Shown here piece by piece: positions 41,569-51,710 of a stretch of 64,000 nucleotides of DNA. Source of the DNA: Azoarcus sp. GTDB taxonomy: Bacteria > Pseudomonadota > Gammaproteobacteria > Burkholderiales > Rhodocyclaceae. A model generated the notes under the pieces. That model had not been told where the DNA came from. It did no database searches and saw only the letters and a list, made by a program, of their open reading frames with translations. Where the stretch lies: positions 1 to 64,000 of the forward strand of contig DYFV01000018.1 of the NCBI GenBank assembly GCA_020725025.1, read 5' to 3'. The translations under genes were made by a program, and so were the position numbers. Positions within the stretch are counted from its first letter, which is position 1, and each line of letters opens with the position of its first letter.

Positions 41569-44526
41569 TCAATGCTTTCCGCGTGCCACCGGGTCATAGT
41601 CGCGCAGGAAGGCCGTGATCTCCTCGGCCGGTGCCGGCCGGCACAGGTGAAAGCCTTGCAGCGAGTTGCAGCTGTGCCGGGCGAGATAGGCCGCCTGGGC
41701 CTCGGTCTCGACCCCCTCCGCGACGACCCCGAGCTGCAGGTTGTGGGCGATGGCGACCACCGCGCGGCAGATCGAGGCGCTGCCGGGATCGACGGTGATG
41801 TCGCGCACGAAGCTGTAATCCACCTTGAGCCGGTCGACCGGCAGCCGCTTCAGATAGCTGAAGCTGGAGTAGCCCGTTCCGAAATCGTCGATCGCCACCT
41901 GGACCCCCTGCGCCTTCATCTGCCGCAGGAAGGAGATGAAGGTCTCGGGATCGTGCATCATCAGACTCTCGGTCACCTCCAGCTCCAGCAGATTCGGATC
42001 GAGCCCGGTCTCGGCCAGGATCCGGTTGATCGAGCCGAACAGGTCGTTCTCGCGGAACTGCGCCACGGAGAGATTGACCGAGATGGGGAAATCCGAAAGC
42101 CCCTGCTCGACCCACTCGCGATTCTGGCGACAGGCCTCCTTCAGGACCCATTCCCCGATGCGCACGATGAGCCCCGATTCTTCGGCGACGGGAATGAACC
42201 GGCCCGGCGGCACCATGCCCAGCTCGGGATGGTGCCAGCGGATGAGCGACTCCATGCCCGCGATGGCTCCGGTAGCGGCATCGAACTGCGGCTGATAGTG
42301 GAGCACGAACTCCTGGCGTACGAGCGCTTCGGCCAGGCGGTTTTCCACCTGGAGGCGCTCCGCCACGCGCACACCGAGCTCCGCCACGAACCGCTGCATG
42401 TTGTTCCGCCCCTGCTCCTTGGCGTGGTACATCGCCAGGTCGGCCGACATCAGCAGCGCGTCGGGGTCCTCGCCGTCGTCCGGGTACACGCTCACGCCCA
42501 GGCTCGCCGAGACCCGCACCGTCTCGCCGTCCTCTGGGACGATGGGCTCCGCGAGCGCCCCCTGGACCTCCTCGGCGAGCCGCAGGATGTCGGCGTCGTC
42601 GGCAACGTCGGAACAGATCAGGGCGAACTCGTCGCCACCCAGCCGGCCGAGGGTATCGCCTTCGCGCAGAGCGCGCCCCAGCCGGTCGCCGACGATGCGC
42701 AGCACCCGGTCGCCCACGTGGTGACCGAGGCCGTCGTTGATGATCTGGAAGCGGTCGAGGTCGAGACATACCACTGCCACCCGTGCGTCGTGGCGCTGGG
42801 CGAAGGCGATGGCCTGGCGCAGGCGGTCGCGCAGCAGGGCCCGGTTGGGCAGGCCGGTGAGCGCGTCGTAGTAGGCCAGGTAGTCGATGCGCGCCTCCTT
42901 GGCGAGGTAGTCGAGGGCGAAGGAGATGTCGCCCGCCACCTCCTTGAGCAACCGCAGCTCTTCCTCATCGAAGATATGCGGCTCGGGGGCATAGAGAGCG
43001 AGCACGCCCACCGGGACGCCTCCCTCGGCGAGCGGCAGCCCGATCATCGCCCGGAAGCCGCGCGAGAGCGCCTCGCCGGTCAGCGGCACGCCGGGGCAGT
43101 TGCCCACGTCGCGACAGACCACCGCGCGACCGGTACGGAGGACCTCGGCGAGCGTGCCGCCCGGCGTGGGCTCGAAACTCGCCGGCAGGGACCAGTCCTC
43201 GCCGGCCGCGCGCCACCGCTCGGATGCGCAGCATGCGGCGCGCACCATGCGGAGGCCCTCGTCCCTGACGATCCCTATCCACGCGAGCCCGAAGCCTCCG
43301 TGGTCCACCGCCATGCGGCAGGCGTCGTCGAAGAGCTCCTGCCGGTCGGTGACCCGCACGATGCAGGTGTTGATGCCGGAGAGCACCGCGTGGATGCGGT
43401 TCAGGCGGGCCACGCGCTCCTCGGCACGGGTGCGCTCGATCACCTCGGCGCGCAGCGCCGCGGTGCGCTCGGCCACCAGGCTCTCGAGATGCTCGTAGAG
43501 CCGGGCGCGCTCCAGGGCGACCGCCACCTGGTTGCCGACGGCGTCGAGCATGCGCAGCTCGTCCTGGTCGAAAGTCTCGCCGGCGCGCCCCATGAGGTTG
43601 ATGACGCCCAGGCAGCGATGATCGACCCACAGGGGGACGCTCGCGTGGGCCCCGACTGTCCGGGTACCGATGAGCCGCTCGCACTCCACCAGGAAGCTGC
43701 CGCGCTCGTGGCCGCCGCTGTGAAACGCCCGCCAGCAGGCACAATCGCCGGCGCGAGCGGGCACCTCCAGGGGCGCGGGAAGATTGCGCGCCGCGGCCAG
43801 GCGGCAGCCCCCGTCGCCCTCCGCGAGAAAGATCCAGCCGGCCTCGAAGCGGGGCAGGTCGAGCGCGGCCTGCAGGGTGCGGTCGCACACCTCCTGCTCG
43901 GTGGACACCCGGTTCAGCTCGTCGGCGATGCGGTACAGGGCGGCGAGGATCTGGTTGGAGCGGGCGATGTCCTTCTGCCGCTCCTGCAGCTCCTCGTTCA
44001 TGTGCACCGCTTCCTCGTAGGTCGAGATCAGGAGGTCGACTACCTGCTCGCGCTCCGAGGTGATGATGTGCTTCTTGCCCTCCAGGTACAGCTCCATCCC
44101 CTCGCGCAGCGTGCGCTCGCGCCGCAGCTCGAGGTTGAGCAGCATGTACTGGACCCGGGCGAGGAGCATCTTCGGGTCATAGGGCTTGCGGATGAAGTTG
44201 TCGGCGCCGCACTCGAGGCTGCGCGCCACATCCTCGGTCGCCGACAGCGAGGTGACGATCACCACCGGCACGTCCTTCAGCGCGGCATCCGACTTGATCG
44301 CCCGGCACAGCGCGTAGCCGTCCATCCGCGGCATGACGATGTCGCTGATCACGAGCGTCGGGCGTTGCGCGCGCACGGCCTCCAGCCCCTGCACGCCGTC
44401 GCGGGCGAGACGCACCGCATAGCCTTGCTCCTCCAGCAGGTAGCGCAATTGCTCGGCCTGGGTGAGGCTGTCCTCGACAATCAGGATGTCCACCGTTTGT
44501 CCGCCATCGGGCATCACGCTTGCCAT
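41569..44526 (-). CDS. Response regulator REC-GAF-GAF-GGDEF-EAL (WspR-like output)
   Basis: 985 residues. REC domain (about 10-125) with D62 as phosphoacceptor, a coiled linker, two GAF-like domains (about 195-340 and 380-540), GGDEF (630-634) with an intact RxxD inhibition site (R621, D624), and an EAL domain. There the signature is E759-S-L instead of EAL; N818, the LELEVTES motif, DDFGTGYSS (D880, D881) and K901 remain. Both diguanylate cyclase and phosphodiesterase activity are plausible. Last gene of the Wsp-like operon, where CheA-type kinase would phosphorylate D62. It plays the WspR role but is far larger than WspR (REC-GGDEF only). Confidence 0.9.
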   Translation of the reverse strand: MASVMPDGGQTVDILIVEDSLTQAEQLRYLLEEQGYAVRLARDGVQGLEAVRAQRPTLVISDIVMPRMDGYALCRAIKSDAALKDVPVVIVTSLSATEDVARSLECGADNFIRKPYDPKMLLARVQYMLLNLELRRERTLREGMELYLEGKKHIITSEREQVVDLLISTYEEAVHMNEELQERQKDIARSNQILAALYRIADELNRVSTEQEVCDRTLQAALDLPRFEAGWIFLAEGDGGCRLAAARNLPAPLEVPARAGDCACWRAFHSGGHERGSFLVECERLIGTRTVGAHASVPLWVDHRCLGVINLMGRAGETFDQDELRMLDAVGNQVAVALERARLYEHLESLVAERTAALRAEVIERTRAEERVARLNRIHAVLSGINTCIVRVTDRQELFDDACRMAVDHGGFGLAWIGIVRDEGLRMVRAACCASERWRAAGEDWSLPASFEPTPGGTLAEVLRTGRAVVCRDVGNCPGVPLTGEALSRGFRAMIGLPLAEGGVPVGVLALYAPEPHIFDEEELRLLKEVAGDISFALDYLAKEARIDYLAYYDALTGLPNRALLRDRLRQAIAFAQRHDARVAVVCLDLDRFQIINDGLGHHVGDRVLRIVGDRLGRALREGDTLGRLGGDEFALICSDVADDADILRLAEEVQGALAEPIVPEDGETVRVSASLGVSVYPDDGEDPDALLMSADLAMYHAKEQGRNNMQRFVAELGVRVAERLQVENRLAEALVRQEFVLHYQPQFDAATGAIAGMESLIRWHHPELGMVPPGRFIPVAEESGLIVRIGEWVLKEACRQNREWVEQGLSDFPISVNLSVAQFRENDLFGSINRILAETGLDPNLLELEVTESLMMHDPETFISFLRQMKAQGVQVAIDDFGTGYSSFSYLKRLPVDRLKVDYSFVRDITVDPGSASICRAVVAIAHNLQLGVVAEGVETEAQAAYLARHSCNSLQGFHLCRPAPAEEITAFLRDYDPVARGKH

Positions 44527-44539
44527 CGTCCTTCCTCGA

Positions 44540-45616
44540 TCAATCGACGCTCGCCTCGGGGGCGTCGGCGCATCCGACGACCCGCCGCAGGGCCGGTGCG
44601 ATGGCCGCGGGCGCGAGCACGTGCGCCGCAGCGCCGAGCTCCAGTGCCACGCCGGGCATCCCCGGCACGACGGCGCTTTCCAGGCTCTGGGCGATCGTCA
44701 CCGCGCCCCGGTCGCGCAGCAGCTTCAGCTCGGCCGCCCCGTCGCGCCCCATGCCCGACAGGAGCACGCCCACCGCGGCCGGTCCGAAGCTGTTCGCCAC
44801 GGAGCGGAACAGGCGGGATACGGCGGGCCGGTGGCCGTTTTCGGGCGGACCGCCGTCGAGCCGGGCGCGCACGCCGCCCAGGCCGTCCGGCTCCGCCGCG
44901 AGGTGCGCCCCGTCGGGTGCGACGTAGGCACAGCCGTGCACCAGCGTGTCGCCCTCGCCCGGCAGCAGGACCGGAAAGCCCGAGGCCTGTGCAAGCCAGC
45001 TCACGAAGCCGTCGGTGAAACCGGGCGAGATGTGCTGCGTGATCGCGACCGGCACGGGGAAGTGCTGGCCCAGGCCGGACAGGATGGTCTTCAGCACCAG
45101 CGGCCCCCCCGTGGATGCACCGATCGCCACCAGGCGCACCGGCACCCTCGGCCGCGGGTTCGTGTCGGCCGGGGCCCGCGCGGCAGGCCCACGCGGCCAG
45201 CGTCGCACCACCTTCACCGCCGCCATGAGGCGGATGGTATCGAGGAGCTTGCGCACGTCCTCGCCGACTACCCCCCACGGCTTGGCGACTATCGCCAGCG
45301 CGCCCGCCTCCACGATCCGGAAGGTGGCCGCGACCTCGCTGCGGGCGCTGCTGCTCGACACGACGACGATCGGCGTGGGCGTGCGTTCCATAATGAGACG
45401 GGTCGCCTCCAGCCCGTCCATGTACGGCATGTGGATGTCCATGGTGATCACGTCGGGCGCGAGCAGGCGCGCCTGCTCGATCGCCTCGAGGCCGTCGCCG
45501 GCCGTCCCCACGACCTCCAGGCGCGGGTCTCCGGAAATGATGTGCACCAGCTGTTCGCGCACGACGGCGGAGTCCTCCACCACCAGCACGCGCACCTGCT
45601 TGCCGCCCGCACTCAT
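44540..45616 (-). CDS. CheB-type methylesterase (WspF-like)
   Basis: 358 residues. REC domain with D60, linker, and methylesterase domain with the triad S168 (GASTGG), H195 (TQHIS) and D292 (GMGRDG). Removes methyl groups from the receptor and, when phosphorylated, resets the pathway. Its ATG overlaps the cheA stop (ATGA), so it is translationally coupled. In the Wsp layout it sits in the WspF position, just before the output protein. Confidence 0.93.
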   Translation of the reverse strand: MSAGGKQVRVLVVEDSAVVREQLVHIISGDPRLEVVGTAGDGLEAIEQARLLAPDVITMDIHMPYMDGLEATRLIMERTPTPIVVVSSSSARSEVAATFRIVEAGALAIVAKPWGVVGEDVRKLLDTIRLMAAVKVVRRWPRGPAARAPADTNPRPRVPVRLVAIGASTGGPLVLKTILSGLGQHFPVPVAITQHISPGFTDGFVSWLAQASGFPVLLPGEGDTLVHGCAYVAPDGAHLAAEPDGLGGVRARLDGGPPENGHRPAVSRLFRSVANSFGPAAVGVLLSGMGRDGAAELKLLRDRGAVTIAQSLESAVVPGMPGVALELGAAAHVLAPAAIAPALRRVVGCADAPEASVD

Positions 45617-47952
45617 AGCAGCCTCCGCACCGCGGCGAGCAGATTGTCCTGGTCGAAGCCGCTCTTCACCAGGTAGGCGTTCGCGCCCACGTCGGCCCCG
45701 CGCTCCTTGTCGCGGGGAGAATCGAGGGCGGTGACGAGGACGACCGGCAGGTCGGCGAGCCGGCGGTCCGCGCGCACCCGCGCCGTGAGGTCGAATCCTC
45801 CCATGCGCGGCATGTCCACGTCGGACACCAGCAGGTCGAAGGGCTCCGTGTGCAGGCGGGTGTAGGCATCCACGCCGTCCACCGCGGTGGTCACGCGATA
45901 GCCGGCCGACTCGAGAATCCCCTTGAGGAGGATGCGCGAGGTGATCGAATCTTCCGCCACGAGGATGGATTTCCTCTCCGGCCTCGGAGCGCGCGCGGGC
46001 CTCCGGCCGGCGAGACCGGATGCCTGCCTGGCCGATTTCGTCAGGTCGGGGAGATACAGGATGGGCACCACGCGACCGTTCCCGAGGACCGTAGCGCCGG
46101 CGATGTTGGGCACGCGGCGCAGTTGGCGGCCCAGGCTTTTCACCAGCACCTCCTGCTCGCCTATCACCTCGTCCACCTGGAACGCGATGCGCCGCTCGCC
46201 GTTGCCGCTCACCACGACCGGCATCATGGCCCGCTCCTCGCCGCCGCCCTCGGGGATCCCCAGCAGGTCGGCGAGCCTGACCAGGGCGACGGCCTCCCCG
46301 TCGATACGGATCACCTCCTGGCTTTCCAGGGTCGTCACCTCCTCGCGGCGCACGCGCTGCACCCGCTCCAATCCCATGGACGGAAAGATGAATTCCTCGC
46401 CCGCGGCCTGTACCCGCACTCCCCGGAAAGTCGCCAGACTGAGCGGGAGAACGAGCCGGAAAGTGGTCCCGAGGCCTGGTTGCGAGCTCACCGTCACCGA
46501 GCCGCCGAGCCGCTCCACCTTGTCGCGCACGATGGCGAGCCCCAGGCCGCGTCCCGAGATGTCGGTGACGAGCGGGCTGGTGCTCACGCCCGACTCGAAG
46601 ACGAGCTCGGCAAGCTGCTCCTCGTCGGCGGAAAGCGGCAGACCCAGCTTCTGCGCCGAAGCACGCAGGCGCGCGAGGTCGATCCCGGCGCCGTCGTCGG
46701 CCACCCGGATCTCGATCCGGCTGCCCTCGAGCTGGCTCACCGCCACTGTGAGGTTGCTGCGCCGCGGCTTGCCGTGGGCGGCGCGCACTTCGGGCGTTTC
46801 GATGCCATGGTCCAGGCTGTTGCGCACCAGGTGCATGAGCGGGTCGCGCACCTCCTCGAGCACACGCCGGTCGATCTCGAGCTCACCGCCGACGGCGTGA
46901 AAGGCGACCTCCTTGCCCTGCTCGCGCGCGAGGTCGCGCACCACCTTGGCCAGCGTCTCGAGGACCGCGCTGATCGGCAGCATCAAGGCGCGCTTCACGT
47001 CGTCCAGCAGCCCATCCACCTGGCTGCCCAGCGCGCGCGTGCCCTGCCCGGCCGATCTGGCGAGCGCGCCCAGCCGGGCGTCGAAGCCGCGCACGAAGGC
47101 CTCTTCGTCGCGCAGCCAGGCGAGGAGCCGGCGCAGCTGCTGCGTGTGGGGACCAAGCGCGCGTCCGGTCGCTTCGCCCGCGCCGCGCTCGAGCCGGCGC
47201 TGCAGCAGGCGCAGGTCCGGCAGCACCTTGGCCCTGGCGCGCCGATGGCGGGCGAAGGCCTCGCGAACCTCGGTGAGCTCCGCCTGCCGCGCGCGCGCCG
47301 CGAGCTTGGCCGCGAGCAGGGCCTCGGCCTGGTAGAGCACGGCATCGAGGCGGCCGACCTGGATGCGCACCGTGCTCGCCGCGTCCGACGGGCGGGGACG
47401 CTCGGGTGGCGGCGGGGTACGCTCCGCCTCGGACGGCACGTGCCGCGCGAGGGCCGGGGCACCGCCGGCAGGGGCAGGTGCGGGCTCCGCGACGGGTGCC
47501 ACCGACACCCTGGCGGACGTAGTCGGCGCGGAAGCGATGGCAGCGCCGGCGGCGGCTTCGATGCGCCGCGCGAGATCGGCCACGCCGGCACGATCGGCGG
47601 CCGAGGGCGGATGATCGATATCGGCGAGGAGCGCCTCGAGCCGCTCCACCATCGCGTGAAGCAGCCCGACCAGGGATGGCGCGAGCTCGATCCTCCCCTC
47701 CTTGGCCGCGGCCAGCACGTCCTCCGCGGCCTGGCACAGCTGCTCCATCTCGCCGCGTTCCACCGCCCGCGCCGCGCCCTTGAAGCTATGCACGTCGCGG
47801 AAGAACGCCTCCACCAGCTCCGCGCGCCGTGCCGGCTCCGGGTTCTCGTCCAGCGCGGCGAGCCCGTCCGCCATGGTGCGGACGAGCTCCTCCGCCTCCA
47901 CCCGGAAAGTGGCAAGCAGTCGCTTGAGGAAGGCGGCGCTCTGTTCGTTCAT
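45613..47952 (-). CDS. Hybrid CheA-type histidine kinase with C-terminal REC (WspE-like)
   Basis: 779 residues. HPt domain with the phospho-His H55 in DVHSFKGAAR, an A/P-rich linker (about 125-195), a dimerisation/HATPase unit (HLVRNSLDHGIE, DDGAGID, GRGLGLAIV), a CheW-like domain and a REC domain from about 660 (phosphoacceptor near D711 in VSDVDMPRMGG). This CheA-REC arrangement is that of WspE. It starts at ATG 47952, overlapping by one base the stop of the receptor gene (TGATG), and overlaps cheB downstream. Confidence 0.92.
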   Translation of the reverse strand: MNEQSAAFLKRLLATFRVEAEELVRTMADGLAALDENPEPARRAELVEAFFRDVHSFKGAARAVERGEMEQLCQAAEDVLAAAKEGRIELAPSLVGLLHAMVERLEALLADIDHPPSAADRAGVADLARRIEAAAGAAIASAPTTSARVSVAPVAEPAPAPAGGAPALARHVPSEAERTPPPPERPRPSDAASTVRIQVGRLDAVLYQAEALLAAKLAARARQAELTEVREAFARHRRARAKVLPDLRLLQRRLERGAGEATGRALGPHTQQLRRLLAWLRDEEAFVRGFDARLGALARSAGQGTRALGSQVDGLLDDVKRALMLPISAVLETLAKVVRDLAREQGKEVAFHAVGGELEIDRRVLEEVRDPLMHLVRNSLDHGIETPEVRAAHGKPRRSNLTVAVSQLEGSRIEIRVADDGAGIDLARLRASAQKLGLPLSADEEQLAELVFESGVSTSPLVTDISGRGLGLAIVRDKVERLGGSVTVSSQPGLGTTFRLVLPLSLATFRGVRVQAAGEEFIFPSMGLERVQRVRREEVTTLESQEVIRIDGEAVALVRLADLLGIPEGGGEERAMMPVVVSGNGERRIAFQVDEVIGEQEVLVKSLGRQLRRVPNIAGATVLGNGRVVPILYLPDLTKSARQASGLAGRRPARAPRPERKSILVAEDSITSRILLKGILESAGYRVTTAVDGVDAYTRLHTEPFDLLVSDVDMPRMGGFDLTARVRADRRLADLPVVLVTALDSPRDKERGADVGANAYLVKSGFDQDNLLAAVRRLL

Positions 47953-49601
47953 CAGCGCTTGTACTGGTCCAGCAGGGCCTTGAGCTTCACCCCGAGCTGG
48001 TGCAGCCGCTGGGCCGCCGCCTCGGCCTGGCGGGTGCTCGCCACGTTCTGGCTGCTCGCCTCCCGGATGTTCTGGATCGCGAGCACCGACTGGTCCATCC
48101 CGATCAGCTGCTGCTGGGCGGACACCGCGATCTGGGTCGCCAGCCCGGCCGCCTCGACGATGCTGTCGGTCAGCGCCCGGATCGACTCGCCGGCCTCGCC
48201 GGAGAGCCGCACCCCGGTCTCGACCGCGCGGCTCGCCTGCTCGGTGGCGAGGACCGCGGTGCCGGTGGCCTTCTGCACGTCCCCGAGGATGGTGCGCACC
48301 TGGCCGGTGGCCTGCTTGGACTGCTCGGCGAGGCTCTTCACCTCCTGCGCCACCACCGCGAAGCCCTTGCCCTGCTCGCCGGCCTTGGCCGCCTCGATGG
48401 CGGCATTCACCGCGAGCAGGTTGGACTGCTCGGCCAGGTCGTTCACCGTCGCGATGATCTCGCCGATCGACTGGCCCAGCTCCGACAGGCGCATGATGCT
48501 CTCCGCGATCGACTCCATCTGCTCCTGGATGCGGTGCATGGACTCCACCGACTCCTCCACCGACTTCTTGCCCCCCTGGGAGACCTCGGCGGTGCGTTGG
48601 GCCGACTCCGAGACCTGGCGCGCCCGCTCGGCGGCCTGCTGGGAGGTCTGCTTGACCTCCTCCACGGTGGCGGTGGTCTGGTTGATGGCCGTGGCCGTCT
48701 CCTCCGAGGCGGAAGCGACCTGGGCGGTGGCGGCCATGATCTCGCTGGTGGAGGCGGCGACCACGTTCGCCGTCTCGCTGGTCTCCTGGAGCAGGCGCGC
48801 GATGCGTTCCTCGCCGCGCTTGCGCTCGGTGATGTCCACGATGCTGGCGAGCACCACCGTTCCCTCCTCGGTCTCGAGCGGGCTCAGGCCGATCTCGACC
48901 GGAAACTCCATGCCGGCCTTGTTCACCGCGTACAGGTCGCGCCCGGCGCCCATCGCGCGCACGGTCGGGTCGGCCATGTAGCCGGCGCGCAGTGCCGGAT
49001 GGCGCGCGCGCATGCGCTCCGGCACCAGCATCTCCACCGGCTGCCCGAGCAGCTCCTCGCGGGTGTAACCGAACAGCCGCTCGGTCTGGAGGTTCACCAG
49101 GGTGATCCGGCCGTCCCGATTGCTGAGCACGATGGCGTGCGGGGCCGCCTCCACGACGCGCCGAAAGGTCTCCGCAGCACGCTTGCGCTCGGTGATGTCG
49201 ATGATGCTGGCGAGCACCATCGTCTCGCCCGCGACCTCGATCGGGTTGAGGCCGATCTCGACCGGGAACTCCGAGCCGTCCTTGCGCAGGGCGAACAGGT
49301 CTCGTCCACCACCCATGGCACGGGTGGTCGGCGCGACGAAGAAGCCGGCACGGTGGCCGGGATGCCTGGCGCGGAAGCGCTCCGGCACGAGCCGTTCGAC
49401 CGGCTGGCCGACGAGCTCGCCGCGGGTGTAGCCGAAGAGCTGCTCGGTCTGCGCATTGACGCGCGCGATCCGCCCCTCCCGGTCGACCAGCACGATCGCG
49501 TTGGGCGCTGCCTCGACGATCCGCCGGTACAGCTCCAGTTCGCGGTCGCGCCCGCTCCCGAAGAATCCGGCGGATGTCCGCCATTTGCTCAGGTCCAGCA
49601 T
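47952..49601 (-). CDS. Soluble methyl-accepting chemotaxis protein with tandem PAS
   Basis: 549 residues. Two closely similar PAS domains in tandem (about 25-140 and 145-262; both carry AIVL, LFGYTR, GQPVE, LVPER and EFPVEIGL) lead into a long coiled-coil signalling domain with the hairpin tip EQSNLLAVNAAIEAAKAGEQ. There is no transmembrane helix, so it should sense a cytoplasmic cue such as redox or a bound cofactor. No C-terminal NWETF-type tether is seen (end LLDQYKR). In classical Wsp the receptor (WspA) is membrane-bound and first in the operon; here it lies between the second cheW and cheA. Confidence 0.9.
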   Translation of the reverse strand: MLDLSKWRTSAGFFGSGRDRELELYRRIVEAAPNAIVLVDREGRIARVNAQTEQLFGYTRGELVGQPVERLVPERFRARHPGHRAGFFVAPTTRAMGGGRDLFALRKDGSEFPVEIGLNPIEVAGETMVLASIIDITERKRAAETFRRVVEAAPHAIVLSNRDGRITLVNLQTERLFGYTREELLGQPVEMLVPERMRARHPALRAGYMADPTVRAMGAGRDLYAVNKAGMEFPVEIGLSPLETEEGTVVLASIVDITERKRGEERIARLLQETSETANVVAASTSEIMAATAQVASASEETATAINQTTATVEEVKQTSQQAAERARQVSESAQRTAEVSQGGKKSVEESVESMHRIQEQMESIAESIMRLSELGQSIGEIIATVNDLAEQSNLLAVNAAIEAAKAGEQGKGFAVVAQEVKSLAEQSKQATGQVRTILGDVQKATGTAVLATEQASRAVETGVRLSGEAGESIRALTDSIVEAAGLATQIAVSAQQQLIGMDQSVLAIQNIREASSQNVASTRQAEAAAQRLHQLGVKLKALLDQYKR

Positions 49602-49653
49602 ACTTTTCGTCTCCTTTCGTCGTCAGCCCGGCGTGCGGGCTGCCTGCCTGTGT

Positions 49654-50280
49654 TCATGTCTCGAGCGACTCGTCGACGACCATGCGCGGATCGGCCAGCA
49701 GCACCGCCGCGTCGAGCACGGCAATGCGTCCGTCGGCGATTCCCCTCAGATAGTCGCGGCGCCGGTCGGTCAGGGTCGGCAGCGGCCCCTGCAGCCGCGC
49801 GGCGGCCAGCGTCCGCACGCCCTCCACCGAGTCGGCCAGGATGCCGAACACCATCTCGCGCGACTGCAGCACGATGACCTTGTTGAGGTCGGAGAGCCCG
49901 TCGATGGGGCGATCGAAGAACCTGCGCAGATCGACCACCGAGACGATCTCGCCCCGCAGGTTCACGATGCCCAGCACGAAGGGCGGTGTTCCCGGCAGGC
50001 GTGTCAGATCGATGAGCGGAAAGACCTCCGCCACCCACGCCGTCTCGATCGCGTAGGATTCGCCGGCGAGCCGGAACTCGATCACCTCGAGCTGCGGTCC
50101 CTCCTCCTGTCGCGATGGTGGCGCGGCCAACTCGCGCGCCCGCTCGCGCAGGATGGTCCGCGCCCGGTCGGGGCCCGGCTGCCAGGTCTGCTCCAGCGCC
50201 TCGCCCAGCGCATCCACGTGCCTGCGCACGGTGTCCCAGTCGACGGGCGCGGCGCGGCGCGATCGGGGCGTGCGGTTCAT
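49654..50280 (-). CDS. CheW-like coupling protein (WspD-like)
   Basis: 208 residues. A 60-residue N-terminal extension, then a CheW domain from about EVIEFRLAGESYAIETAWVAEV through FVLGIVNLRGEIVSVVDLRRFF. Couples the receptor to the kinase. Its ATG (50280) overlaps the cheR stop as ATGA. Longer than canonical CheW, as is WspD. Confidence 0.88.
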   Translation of the reverse strand: MNRTPRSRRAAPVDWDTVRRHVDALGEALEQTWQPGPDRARTILRERARELAAPPSRQEEGPQLEVIEFRLAGESYAIETAWVAEVFPLIDLTRLPGTPPFVLGIVNLRGEIVSVVDLRRFFDRPIDGLSDLNKVIVLQSREMVFGILADSVEGVRTLAAARLQGPLPTLTDRRRDYLRGIADGRIAVLDAAVLLADPRMVVDESLET

Positions 50281-51710
50281 GCGGCGCTCTCCATGCCGAG
50301 AATGGCTTCGATCATCCGGACCAGCTGCCCGGCCGGCAGATCGTCGGCCTCGGGCAGCGCCTGCCCCGGCGGCAGTGCCCGCAGCCCCGTCAGCGCATGG
50401 CGGTAATGCTTGGCCGCCTGGGCGTCGCGCCCCTGTGCGGCCAGGGCGTTGCCCAGCGCGAACTGGGCCACGGCGAGACCCGGCTCGAAATAGAGGCTGC
50501 GCCGGAAGGCGGCCACGGCTTCCTCCATCCGTCCCTGTTCGAGCAGGATGGAGCCACGCAGGTAGGCGCCCACCGCATCGAGCGGCTGTTGCGCGAGGGC
50601 GCGCTCGCACCAGGCGAGCGCGTCGTCGAGGCGGCCCGCATTGGCCAGCGTGCGGGCCGTGACGCGCATGGAATCGGCGTCGGCGGGCGCCTGCGCGGCC
50701 TCCCGCTCCGGCGGTCGCACGATCTCGCCGCCTCGGAACGGCCGCCCGGTCCGTGGGATGGCTGCCGGCGGCGGGTTGCCGCCTTTCGATACGGAGGATC
50801 GGCGCGCAGCAGGCGGGACCGCCGCCTCTCCCTTGCGGAACAGCAGCACACCGGGCAACCGTTCGCACACGAGACCCGGCGTCGCCGCCAGCCCCGCCTC
50901 CACCGCGCTCACCATCAACCAGCCGCCCTCGCAGAGGCTGCGCTGCAGCCGCGCCACGGCGCGCTGCACGTGCTCCGGCTGCAGGTACATCAGAACGTTG
51001 CGACAGAAGATCACGTCCATCGCGGTGGTGTTGGTGCCGACCGCGGGATACGCGTCCTCGGCAAGATTGAGGGGAAGGAAACTCACCATCGCCTTCAGGC
51101 GTTCGTCTATGCGGTAGTGGCCGTCGGGCAGGCGCTGGAAGTGCCGCGCCCTGAACTCGGGAGACGTGGTGCGGAAGGACCAGTCGCGGTAGACGCCCTG
51201 CCGCGCGATCGCGAGGGCCGCCCGGTTCACGTCGGTCGCCAGCAGCGTGATGTGCCACCGCTCCCAGTCCGGCACGCACTCCTGCAGGGCGATGGCGATC
51301 GAATAGGCTTCCTCGCCGGTGCTGCAGCCGGCGCTCCAGATGCGCAGCCGGCGGCCTTCCGCCGGCCCGCTGCCGCGCGAACGGATCAGGGGGGGCAGGA
51401 TGTGGTCGCGCAGGGCGGCGAAGGCCGCCGGATCGCGGAAGAAGTAGGTCTCACCCACCGTCAGGTGGTGGATGATGACGTCCATCGTCTCCGGGTCGAT
51501 TCCCTGCGACAGCATGCGCTCGATGCACCCGGGCACGTCCGGGCATCCCTGCTCCCGCGCCGCCACGCGCACCGCACGCGCGACCTCCGGCCAGCGGCGG
51601 CGGGGGATGTCGAGGCCCAGCACGCCGGAAAGGTGCCCGCAAAAGGCCTCCAGCAGTCCATGCGACTCGGGGTCGAGCAGTTCCGGACTATTCACCGCCG
51701 TGGACCTCAT
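50277..51710 (-). CDS. CheR-type receptor methyltransferase with C-terminal TPR (WspC-like)
   Basis: 477 residues. SAM-dependent glutamate methyltransferase: [19 protein letters not shown] is the SAM motif, [18 protein letters not shown] the CheR signature, and a P-rich linker (about 310-350) leads into tetratricopeptide repeats ([40 protein letters not shown]). WspC has the same CheR-TPR layout. ATG 51710 overlaps the end of the first cheW; GTG 51695 is an alternative start. Confidence 0.9.
   Translation of the reverse strand: MRSTAVNSPELLDPESHGLLEAFCGHLSGVLGLDIPRRRWPEVARAVRVAAREQGCPDVPGCIERMLSQGIDPETMDVIIHHLTVGETYFFRDPAAFAALRDHILPPLIRSRGSGPAEGRRLRIWSAGCSTGEEAYSIAIALQECVPDWERWHITLLATDVNRAALAIARQGVYRDWSFRTTSPEFRARHFQRLPDGHYRIDERLKAMVSFLPLNLAEDAYPAVGTNTTAMDVIFCRNVLMYLQPEHVQRAVARLQRSLCEGGWLMVSAVEAGLAATPGLVCERLPGVLLFRKGEAAVPPAARRSSVSKGGNPPPAAIPRTGRPFRGGEIVRPPEREAAQAPADADSMRVTARTLANAGRLDDALAWCERALAQQPLDAVGAYLRGSILLEQGRMEEAVAAFRRSLYFEPGLAVAQFALGNALAAQGRDAQAAKHYRHALTGLRALPPGQALPEADDLPAGQLVRMIEAILGMESAA

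Noticed and set aside
41572-45018. Very long open frames antisense to real genes (for example here, 45850-48981 plus, 2-2386 plus and 2411-5008 minus)
   Set aside because: They mirror the codon pattern of the genes opposite and have no recognisable domain. High GC removes stop codons in the antisense frames.
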